Origin: Bryobacterales bacterium
GTDB lineage: Bacteria; Cyanobacteriota; Vampirovibrionia; Obscuribacterales; Obscuribacteraceae
Direction of reading: 5' to 3'
Length of the DNA: 5,586 nt
Assembly: GCA_903970295.1 (NCBI GenBank)
Contig: CAJCHQ010000549.1
Location: 1 to 5,586, forward strand
Numbering within the stretch: position 1 is the first letter of the stretch; every line of letters begins with the position of its first letter. Under the pieces are notes generated by a model. It worked only from the letters and a program-made list of their open reading frames with translations, did no database searches and was not told where the DNA came from. A program made the position numbers and the translations under genes. This document shows, piece after piece, positions 1-4,711 of this stretch.

Positions 1-657
1 GGCGAAAACTACATGGTCAATGCCTGGGGTAAGGCTGATATCGCCAAAAGTATCGAGCGAAGTTTGAAGAGGCTGAAGACGGACTACTTAGATCTCGTCC
101 AATTGCACAGCTGTTCCGAATCGTTACTCCGTCAAGGTGAAGTGATCGAAGCCTTGCAGGATGCGAAGCAGGCGGGCAAGACTCGCTATATCGGTTATAG
201 CGGGGACGGGAAGGATGCCAGTTATGCAATCGAAACTGGCGCCTTCGATGCTCTTCAAACTTCAGTCAGTATCGCCGATCAAGCAGTCATTGACAGTATT
301 TTGCCAGAGGCTGTCAGTCAAGGTCTGGGCGTGATCGCCAAGCGACCGATTGCTAATGCGGCTTGGAAAAGCAAAACCAAACCCAGTAATTCATATGCAG
401 TGCCCTACTGGGAGCGCCTGCAAAAGCTCAGTTACGATTTCATCAATGGTAATCCGGTGGTATCGGCCGAAATTGCCTTGCGCTTTACCCTGAGCGTGGC
501 TGGGGTACATGTGGCGATCGTCGGTACGACCAAACCAGGTCGCTGGAAAGAAAATGCTGATTTGTTGATTAAAGGTCAATTAGAGACGGGGCAGTTCGAA
601 TCGATTCGTGCCCGGTGGAACGAGATTGCGGAAAGCGATTGGGTCGGACAAACATAA
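1..657 (+). CDS. Aldo/keto reductase, 5'-truncated by the window edge
   Basis: The reading frame is open from base 1 (Gly-Glu-Asn-Tyr before the first ATG at 13), so the true start lies upstream and the ATG at 13 is internal. The 218 visible residues are the C-terminal two-thirds of a (beta/alpha)8 NADPH-dependent aldo/keto reductase, a cytosolic carbonyl reductase. DYLDLVQLHS (residues 28-37) is the family strand bearing the active-site His (H36). It is followed by the GKTRYIGYSG strand (59-68), GVIAKRPIANAAW (110-122) and the cofactor-binding AIVGTTKPGRW (172-182). The ending DWVGQT, as I recall it, is typical of one AKR subgroup annotated only as 'aldo/keto reductase'. The catalytic Asp, Tyr and Lys would lie in the missing N-terminal part. 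The substrate cannot be inferred. A hairpin terminator follows the stop within 3 bases, so this is probably the last gene of its transcript. Confidence 0.93.
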   Translation, partial: GENYMVNAWGKADIAKSIERSLKRLKTDYLDLVQLHSCSESLLRQGEVIEALQDAKQAGKTRYIGYSGDGKDASYAIETGAFDALQTSVSIADQAVIDSILPEAVSQGLGVIAKRPIANAAWKSKTKPSNSYAVPYWERLQKLSYDFINGNPVVSAEIALRFTLSVAGVHVAIVGTTKPGRWKENADLLIKGQLETGQFESIRARWNEIAESDWVGQT

Positions 658-659
658 AG

Positions 660-684
660 GCACCACTTTTGGTGCGTTGATTTT
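660..684 (+). terminator. Rho-independent terminator of the aldo/keto reductase
   Basis: Perfect 6-bp stem GCACCA (660-665) / TGGTGC (670-675) with loop CTTT, starting three bases after the TAA stop. It is followed by GTTGATTTT. The T-tract is interrupted, so termination may be incomplete. Confidence 0.5.
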
Positions 685-714
685 AGCCCCGACCGTGATC
701 TTTTTTTGATTATG

Positions 715-736
715 GGCATCCTCCGATCAGGATGCC
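715..736. repeat. Perfect 8-bp inverted repeat (hairpin 1)
   Basis: GGCATCCT (715-722) and AGGATGCC (729-736) are exact reverse complements around a 6-base loop. No T-run follows on either strand. The T7 run at 701-707 lies upstream on the plus strand and would read as A's on the minus strand. A simple terminator is therefore unlikely. It lies in the non-coding gap between the aldo/keto reductase and the PDZ gene, 14 bases before a second, larger hairpin. Confidence 0.6.
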
Positions 737-750
737 GAAATCTGTGCTGT

Positions 751-787
751 TCCAGTGAATCAAACAAGTGGTTTGGTTCAGACTGGA
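751..787. repeat. Long imperfect inverted repeat (hairpin 2)
   Basis: TCCAGT (751-756) pairs with ACTGGA (782-787). GAATCAAAC (757-765) pairs with GTTTGGTTC (771-779) with one G-T wobble. The arms enclose loop AAGTG (766-770), with AG (780-781) bulged on the right arm. The result is about 15 base pairs, and further G-T pairs are possible outside it. No T-tract follows. It may be a structured RNA element in a leader of the downstream PDZ gene, a REP-like element or a protein-binding site. The sequence alone does not decide. Confidence 0.6.
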
Positions 788-894
788 GTGCCAAAGATTA
801 TTTTGCTGGCTTCCTGAGAACTATCTGGGAACACTTTACGTCAGGTGGAAAAAGCAAGTCCGGTTTCGATGTAATTGCGGGGCGAGAAGCGAAT

Positions 895-1299
895 ATGTAC
901 AAATTGATTTTGACGTCACTATTGTGCGTGAGCCTGTGGCAGCCAGCCAGGGCCGATGTGTTGTACGGAGCGGTGCAATACAAAAATGTAACTGGCCGGA
1001 TTGGGGTCAGTATTAATAGAAAAGGCATGATCAGAGGTGTGCATCCTGACTCGCCAGCGGCCCAAGCCGGTCTAGTCGCCGGAGATGTGGTGGAAGTCGT
1101 GAACGGCAAACCGGGAGACGTCTGGCACATTCATGGCACTCCTGATACCTACGTCAAACTGTTCGTAAGAAGAGGCAGCAGCCATTTCAGCGTGCAAGTA
1201 AAACGAATTGACGGCCACTCCATTAAGCGTGAATTAGACCGGGAGCACAATTCGCAACCCGAACCGCAAACTGCTAGCAAAGGTGGCGAGGTGGCCTGA
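895..1299 (+). CDS. Small secreted single-PDZ-domain protein
   Basis: 134 residues. An N-terminal Sec signal peptide (MYK, then hydrophobic LILTSLLCVSLW) has a probable signal peptidase I site ARA|D at 20/21. It is followed by one PDZ domain at about residues 33-104. GRIGVSI (34-40) fits the carboxylate-binding loop, and SPAAQAGLVAGDVVEVVNGKP (53-73) is the hallmark helix-strand of the bacterial HtrA/Ctp-type PDZ. The C-terminal 25 residues are polar and probably disordered. There is no protease domain, so it is probably a periplasmic or surface peptide-binding adaptor rather than an enzyme. I chose the ATG at 895 because it sits exactly before the signal peptide. The frame is open back to 706, but those 63 residues lack any signal or domain character and cover the hairpins. 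The ribosome-binding site is weak. The partner is unknown. Confidence 0.85.
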   Translation: MYKLILTSLLCVSLWQPARADVLYGAVQYKNVTGRIGVSINRKGMIRGVHPDSPAAQAGLVAGDVVEVVNGKPGDVWHIHGTPDTYVKLFVRRGSSHFSVQVKRIDGHSIKRELDREHNSQPEPQTASKGGEVA

Positions 1300-1305
1300 G
1301 CATTT

Positions 1306-1319
1306 TGGGGGAAACCCCA
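1306..1319 (+). other. Short GAAA-loop hairpin after the PDZ gene
   Basis: TGGGG (1306-1310), loop GAAA (1311-1314), CCCCA (1315-1319). This is a GC-rich stem with a GNRA tetraloop, 7 bases after the stop. No T-run follows, so it may be an mRNA 3'-end stabiliser or a weak terminator. The rest of the 1300-1493 gap has G-runs (GGGG 1343-1346; GGG at 1373, 1378 and 1384), a GCCCTA (1350-1355) / TAGGGC (1382-1387) pairing and a candidate promoter, but no convincing gene. Confidence 0.4.
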
Positions 1320-1418
1320 CCGATAATAAACGCAGGTCTTGTGGGGAAAGCCCTAGAGGCGTTGGCAGGTGTGGGCAGGGATAGGGCGTGAACGGAGCAT
1401 CTAGCGCTGCAAATGCAG

Positions 1419-1448
1419 TTGAAATTGGCGTTGCCAGTGAAATAGACT
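1419..1448 (+). promoter_or_regulatory. Candidate promoter of the four-span membrane protein gene
   Basis: TTGAAA (1419-1424, 5/6 to the -35 consensus), an 18-base spacer, then TAGACT (1443-1448, 4/6 to the -10). This predicts a start near 1455 and a leader of about 40 bases before the ATG at 1494. The direct repeat TGCCAGTG (1432-1439 and 1451-1458, period 19) flanks the -10 and could be an operator. Identified by consensus matching only. Confidence 0.35.
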
Positions 1449-1493
1449 TATGCCAGTGGAGACCAGTCGCTGTTCTTTTTGATATGGGTTTAA

Positions 1494-1943
1494 ATGACGA
1501 CGAGTTCAGGCGGGCAACGGGCAAAACTATTTTTGTGGATAAAGCAGCTGTTGTTAGCCGGCGGCTTTTTGATGCTCATGTGCGAAGTGCGATTCGAACA
1601 TCGCCAAGTCGTTCCAGATGAATGGAAAGGCTGGATACCTGTCGGCTATTCCGCTCTAATGTTGCTCATCATACCGGCTGCTGTGGCGATTTATCAGCGC
1701 GGTGGTAAGAAATTACTGCTTGCGCTGTATGCAATCGGCATACTAGTTGGCTGCGTGGGAGTTTTCATTCACGCTGAGGGACATTTTGTCCAACGCATCC
1801 AGGAGCTTCTGGTTGTTTGGCAGCATCTGGTCAACAAAATCGATCCCACTGCCCCTTTTCACCCGCCCATTCTCGCTCCACTGGCGTTTGTCGGCTTGGG
1901 CTCGATCGGCCTTGTCCTGACACTCGATGATAACGGCCACTAG
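1494..1943 (+). CDS. Unrecognised four-span integral membrane protein
   Basis: 149 residues with four predicted transmembrane segments, at about 11-29, 47-67, 73-92 and 124-142. A short charged loop, EVRFEHRQVVPDEWKGW (31-47), lies between the first two. The stretch FIHAEGHF (91-98) places two His and a Glu just after the third span, which could be a metal or proton site (inference). The QRGGKK turn (68-73) is positive and probably cytoplasmic, and HPPILAPLAF (123-132) begins the last span. An in-frame TAA at 1491-1493 abuts the ATG, so translation cannot start earlier. Starting at 1494 is also needed to keep the first span whole. Only a weak GGG precedes the start. I do not recognise the family; it reads like a conserved hypothetical inner-membrane protein. 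The SieB-like gene follows within about 70 bases but seems to have its own promoter. Confidence 0.8.
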   Translation: MTTSSGGQRAKLFLWIKQLLLAGGFLMLMCEVRFEHRQVVPDEWKGWIPVGYSALMLLIIPAAVAIYQRGGKKLLLALYAIGILVGCVGVFIHAEGHFVQRIQELLVVWQHLVNKIDPTAPFHPPILAPLAFVGLGSIGLVLTLDDNGH

Positions 1944-1964
1944 ACTGGTGGGAGCACACCGTCT
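1942..1964 (+). other. Hairpin overlapping the stop of the four-span gene
   Basis: AGAC (1942-1945) plus GGTG (1947-1950) pair with CACC plus GTCT (1957-1964), with T1946 bulged and loop GGAGCA. This gives eight base pairs beginning inside the TAG stop. The nearest T-run (TTTTT, 1985-1989) is too distant for a standard terminator, so it is at best an attenuating or mRNA-end structure. Confidence 0.35.
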
Positions 1965-1968
1965 GCTG

Positions 1969-1982
1969 AACCGGTTTATAAT
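1969..1982 (+). promoter_or_regulatory. TATAAT -10 box with adjoining AACCGGTT palindrome, upstream of the SieB-like gene
   Basis: TATAAT (1977-1982) is a perfect -10 hexamer. No good -35 lies 16-18 bases upstream, where the 17-base spacing gives GCACAC, so an activator may be needed. The perfect 8-bp palindrome AACCGGTT (1969-1976) directly abuts it and could be a regulator half-site pair. Predicted transcription start is about 1989-1990, giving a leader of about 22 bases to the GTG at 2012. Confidence 0.4.
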
Positions 1983-2011
1983 CGTTTTTGGGTAAGGCGG
2001 TGCGGCTGTCT

Positions 2012-2578
2012 GTGTCAAATTTTCTTTCTGCAATCCAAAGTTTTGCCAAATTTGCTGCACCTCCATTGTTGTGGATGTTGCTTGTTTGTTTGACAGCGTT
2101 GGAACTGGATCGTGTTGGTTTTCTCAAGCTTGCTCCGAGCTTGAAAATGGCTTTTCTTCAGGCAGCCAAAGTAGTCGGCGGGTTGCTCGTCTTGTATGGA
2201 ATTGCACGTGTTTTGGCTTGGCTCTGGAAAACCACGCACAAGCAAGTGAAGTTGAAAACGTCCAGGGCGCAGACGGAGCAACTAATAAAGTCTTTGCCCG
2301 AAGTCGAAGCTGTACATTTGCTCGTTTGTTATCTGCAAGAAGCGCCTCTCTTCACGCTGCCCCGTAATCTCAGCGGGCCGGCCCAATCGCTGGTCAAAAA
2401 AGGTGTAGCGGTGCCAGACTCCAGCCTCGGTAGTCAAATCACTTATCGTCTCGAAGATGAAGTCTGGGCAGTGGTTAACGATTTATGCCGCAGTATGTCC
2501 CCGGAGCTCGTGAAGGACTTAGAGCAAGATATTACGCGTCTCGATAGGTTGATGGACTCGATTCCCTGGCGCACTTAG
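2012..2578 (+). CDS. Two-span membrane protein resembling superinfection exclusion protein B (SieB)
   Basis: 188 residues from GTG 2012: a short N-terminus, transmembrane segments at about 13-33 and 50-72, a basic juxtamembrane stretch (KTTHKQVKLKTSR, 73-85), then a soluble domain of about 100 residues. The two spans plus the tail pattern (LIKSLPEVEAVHLLVCYLQE, then SLVKKGVAVP and a YRLEDEVWAVVND strand-helix) resemble the SieB family, Pfam SIEB. Phage versions block superinfecting phage at the host membrane. This is an impression of layout and pattern, not a demonstrated homology; the alternative is a generic membrane-anchored protein with a winged-helix-like tail. On the start: the frame opens at TTG 1988, but that codon sits at the predicted transcription start with no ribosome site. 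GTG 2012 has AAGG upstream (1994-1997), spaced a little long at 14 bases. GTG 2000 is another option. The gene converges on the GNAT gene. Confidence 0.75.
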   Translation: MSNFLSAIQSFAKFAAPPLLWMLLVCLTALELDRVGFLKLAPSLKMAFLQAAKVVGGLLVLYGIARVLAWLWKTTHKQVKLKTSRAQTEQLIKSLPEVEAVHLLVCYLQEAPLFTLPRNLSGPAQSLVKKGVAVPDSSLGSQITYRLEDEVWAVVNDLCRSMSPELVKDLEQDITRLDRLMDSIPWRT

Positions 2579-2708
2579 CACGCGAACGCGAGGACGACGA
2601 TTAAGCGGTTGGATCAGAGGTACCTTTGAATTGTGTCGGGTGTGATTTGCGCTGCACCGCATGTGGTATCATACCCATGTGGCTGAAAGGCTACACGAGC
2701 CCCATTGG
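2579..2708. other. Convergent intergenic spacer with a small inverted and direct repeat
   Basis: This 130-base non-coding spacer lies between the SieB-like gene (rightward) and the GNAT gene (leftward). ATG (2661-2663) plus GGTAT (2665-2669) pair with ATACC plus CAT (2671-2678) around C2670, with T2664 bulged. The same segment contains the direct repeat CATGTGG (2660-2666 and 2676-2682). No hairpin with a T-tract is visible for either gene, so both transcripts may end by Rho or read into each other. Confidence 0.4.
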
Positions 2709-3263
2709 TCAGACATTTTTCTGATCGAAGTGTTTGCAATAGCCCAGAACGACGAAGCTAGGCACCGGCTCGAAATCGATGAGAGGATAGCGGACGTAGC
2801 CCCTACGCTCATACATGGCTTTAGCTGTTTGCATCAATATCGTTGTGTGCAGGGTGATGGCCTGCGCGCCTGCCAATTTCGCTTTTTCTTCGCAGAATGA
2901 TATCAAAGCTGCGCCGGTGCCCTGGCCGCGAAACTGTTTTAGAGTGGCCAGCAAACGCATTTCAGGATAGTCATTTTTAATTGTGGTCGTGCCCATGCGG
3001 CGCTCAGACGGCGGGCAATAGAGGACGCTCGCAGCCATTTGTCCATCGATTTCAGCGATATAACGCGACGTCGAATCGCCGTATAGGAGTGCTTCGCGGA
3101 TATTGCTTTGATAGCGTTGCCAGAAGTCCGGATCGCTGTGTTTCTCATATTCGGCATACGCTTGCAGTGTTATGTCGACGACCAGCGGGCGCTCCGCATC
3201 GGTCGCTTCACGTATTGAAGGTTTAGGTTTTATCGAGTCCGTGCTGATCGAGGATTCAGTCAC
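2709..3263 (-). CDS. GNAT-family N-acetyltransferase
   Basis: 184 residues from GTG 3263. GNAT enzymes transfer acetyl from acetyl-CoA to an amine in the cytosol. The fold starts at about residue 15 (PSIREATDAERP). The core strands SRYIAEIDGQMAASVLYC (66-83) and MRLLATLKQFRGQGTGAALI (102-121) carry the acetyl-CoA pyrophosphate loop Q110-F-R-G-Q-G-T-G117. The closing motif AMYERRGYVRY (149-159) holds the usual helix and Tyr. The substrate is unknown. The hydrolase stop lies 5 bases upstream. An AAAGG sits only 2 bases before the GTG, so reinitiation after the hydrolase is likely. An alternative ATG at 3320 would add 19 residues, overlap the hydrolase by 52 bases and has no clear ribosome site. 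Either start leaves the domain intact. Confidence 0.88.
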   Translation of the reverse strand: MTESSISTDSIKPKPSIREATDAERPLVVDITLQAYAEYEKHSDPDFWQRYQSNIREALLYGDSTSRYIAEIDGQMAASVLYCPPSERRMGTTTIKNDYPEMRLLATLKQFRGQGTGAALISFCEEKAKLAGAQAITLHTTILMQTAKAMYERRGYVRYPLIDFEPVPSFVVLGYCKHFDQKNV

Positions 3264-3268
3264 TGCCT

Positions 3269-4243
3269 TTATTCTGCTTTGGAAATCTTGTCTGTGGCTG
3301 TTTCGTTCTTTGCCAGCCATTCATCTATTTGTCCGAGTATTTCGGGTGCCACGAATTTGGTTTCGAGAAGAAGATGACCGCGATTCGGCTCGATGAAAAC
3401 AGTTTTGTGATCCGAACCAATTTCCTTCGCCAGTGTGGGAACTGCTTTGGAACTGTAAATCGCATCTTTCTCTCCGGCGATGATCAAAATGGGTAGACCG
3501 GCTGGAATATATTTGACTTCGGCCAGCGCTTGAGTATTCGTTCGCATGCTCTTGATAAGCTCCGCGGCGCTCAATCCGTGCATAATTTCAGCATCGTTCA
3601 TATATGCCTGGGTAAGCTTTTTGTTTTCAGACAGAAAAGGCTCGATATAGGGTCCCATTGAGCATTTGGCATTAGGGTTGAAAAAGCACTTTGGCACGTC
3701 CACAGCCATACGGGCGTTTGGATGAAAGATTTTTTTGATGCATGGGCTGGAAACTATAACTCCATCCAACAACTCAGGCTTATTGGAGGCCAACCAGAAA
3801 CAGAGATTGGCGCCCACACTTTCACCCAGGCAGTAGATCTTTTTGCCCGGAAATTCCTGGCGTAAGTTGCTGAGAATCATCAGCAGATCTTCTTTGGTCT
3901 GTGAATAATGTATGCCATTATCACCATTGAATGTCGAGCTTTCGCTTCGCCAGCGGCCGAATCCGCGCATGTCTGAGGCATATACCGGATATCCTCGGGC
4001 GGCCAAATGTCTGGCTGTTTCGTCGAAGGTGCGCGAGTAGAGGGTGGCACCATGGATCGCGACGATGATTGCCCTGGTCGGTTGGTTACTATCGCTCCAC
4101 GAGCATACGGGCAATTTCAGTTGTGTGCCGACCGGAGCCTCTGCCGTGAAAGCGATGTTGTCGGCGAAAGCTGGACGAATACCGACCCCCAGGGTCGCTA
4201 AAAGAGCGAGCAGGCTGCTTTTCACATGAGGATGAATATACAT
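3269..4243 (-). CDS. Secreted alpha/beta hydrolase (monoacylglycerol-lipase / serine aminopeptidase S33 type)
   Basis: 324 residues. A Sec signal peptide (hydrophobic SSLLALLATLGVG) ends in AFA|D at 27/28, and no lipobox is seen, so the product is probably periplasmic or extracellular. The mature part is a full alpha/beta hydrolase with oxyanion-loop HG at 64-65, strand-helix YPVYASDMRGFGRW (85-98), nucleophile elbow G140-E-S142-V-G144, acid D260 in AGEKDAIY, and His H290 in NRGHLLLE. This matches Hydrolase_4 proteins that cleave lipid esters or related small esters; the exact substrate is unknown. The cap region (about 170-240) has C186 and C194 only eight residues apart, which could form a disulfide after export. 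GTG at residue 8 would give a more conventional signal peptide (MKSSLL) but has no ribosome site, so the ATG is kept; GAGAGA lies about 12 bases upstream. First gene of a pair with the GNAT gene. Confidence 0.92.
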   Translation of the reverse strand: MYIHPHVKSSLLALLATLGVGIRPAFADNIAFTAEAPVGTQLKLPVCSWSDSNQPTRAIIVAIHGATLYSRTFDETARHLAARGYPVYASDMRGFGRWRSESSTFNGDNGIHYSQTKEDLLMILSNLRQEFPGKKIYCLGESVGANLCFWLASNKPELLDGVIVSSPCIKKIFHPNARMAVDVPKCFFNPNAKCSMGPYIEPFLSENKKLTQAYMNDAEIMHGLSAAELIKSMRTNTQALAEVKYIPAGLPILIIAGEKDAIYSSKAVPTLAKEIGSDHKTVFIEPNRGHLLLETKFVAPEILGQIDEWLAKNETATDKISKAE

Positions 4244-4323
4244 GCAGGCGATTATCTCTCTTGGTTGCCGTGTCGACTCAAATACTCATCGGGAACAAGT
4301 GGGACTTAGCAAGATAAGTAGTT

Positions 4324-4341
4324 CGACTGCGGGCGCAGTCG
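4324..4341 (-). other. Strong inverted repeat in the hydrolase leader
   Basis: CGACTGCG (4324-4331) and CGCAGTCG (4334-4341) are exact reverse complements; a 7-bp stem with loop GGGC is the more realistic hairpin. In the leftward leader RNA, an alternative stem GGCGC-GACT-GCGCC shares its bases and would exclude this one. Such mutually exclusive stems are typical of attenuators, but no T-tract follows, so the role is open. Confidence 0.45.
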
Positions 4342-4352
4342 CGCCGCCTGGA

Positions 4353-4383
4353 TCGCAGGTGAGTTACTCGCAGGTTGATTATA
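4353..4383 (-). promoter_or_regulatory. Candidate promoter (TATAAT) with tandem TCGCAGGT repeats, for the hydrolase operon
   Basis: On the minus strand a perfect TATAAT occupies 4378-4383, with no recognisable -35 at 16-18 bases. The predicted start is near 4371, giving a leader of about 130 bases to the hydrolase ATG at 4243. Plus-strand TCGCAGGT occurs twice (4353-4360 and 4368-4375), at and just past the predicted start, with a period of 15. Apart from this element and the 4324-4341 hairpin, I see no gene in the 4244-4481 gap. Confidence 0.4.
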
Positions 4384-4481
4384 CCTTGCTCGATTCCACG
4401 GATTTTCCGCGACTCACATTATTCACTTGCCACAAAACGACCCTGATTAAAACATTATTTCGGGCACTTTGCAACTATCAA

Positions 4482-4676
4482 TTATGACCAGTCTTCGCCA
4501 CCGTTGGCAGTGGCAGAAGTCGAGCCTCTGTTCCGGCAGATCTGTGTCCAGCCTTTATTGAGCGCTGTCGTGCCGACGTTTTTGCCCGCTGATGAAGTAG
4601 CGGGCTGGGCGCCAATCCAAAAGCGGAGGCCGACGGGATCCAGTGTGGCAGAAGCTGTTCCCGACTTGCTTCGCAT
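4482..4676 (-). CDS. Small 64-residue protein of unknown function, downstream of moeA
   Basis: I do not recognise this ORF. Its start is decided by a strong Shine-Dalgarno GAGGAG (4683-4688 on the minus strand) six bases before ATG 4676. The frame can be extended to ATG 4766, but that would overlap the end of moeA by 55 bases without a comparable site. The peptide is rich in Ser, Thr, Ala and Gly with few charges. It has a central GLRFWIGAQP patch (16-25), one Cys (C47) and no signal peptide or membrane span. The ends echo each other: a 10-bp repeat (plus-strand GTGGCAGAAG at 4510-4519 and 4645-4654) encodes a Ser-Ala-Thr motif near each terminus. It lies 35 bases after the moeA stop, so it could be co-transcribed. 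The spacer has a CTAAC/GTTAG inverted repeat (4688-4699), a GATAAT (4702-4707, minus) and the palindrome TTAGCTAA (4708-4715) across the moeA stop. The high-quality ribosome site argues for real translation; the lack of known relatives argues for caution. Confidence 0.55.
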   Translation of the reverse strand: MRSKSGTASATLDPVGLRFWIGAQPATSSAGKNVGTTALNKGWTQICRNRGSTSATANGGEDWS

Positions 4677-4682
4677 CTTTTT

Positions 4683-4688
4683 CTCCTC
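4683..4688 (-). promoter_or_regulatory. Strong Shine-Dalgarno site for the 64-residue ORF
   Basis: GAGGAG on the minus strand, six bases (AAAAAG) from ATG 4676. It is the best ribosome-binding match in the window and the reason for choosing this start. The CTAAC-GT-GTTAG inverted repeat (4688-4699) touches its upstream edge and could modulate access. Confidence 0.6.
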
Positions 4689-4711
4689 TAACGTGTTAGT
4701 AATTATCTTAG

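Noticed and set aside
701..736. Terminator formed by hairpin 1 and the T7 run
   Set aside because: The T's lie on the wrong side of the stem for the plus strand and become A's on the minus strand.
706..894. 63-residue N-terminal extension of the PDZ protein
   Set aside because: It would bury the signal peptide inside the protein, covers two hairpins and has no domain character. ATG 895 lies exactly at the signal peptide.
1234..1524. 96-residue leftward ORF across the G-rich gap
   Set aside because: It is Pro/Leu-rich low-complexity sequence that simply reads the complement of the G-rich DNA, and it is antisense to two better genes.
1388..1621. 77-residue rightward ORF from a GTG with AGGGA-like sequence upstream
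   Set aside because: It overlaps the four-span gene by 128 bases in another frame and has no domain, span or signal. The promoter candidate at 1419-1448 lies inside it.
4242..4487. 81-residue rightward ORF in the hydrolase leader
   Set aside because: No ribosome site, no recognisable composition, and it runs antisense through the leader hairpin and promoter.
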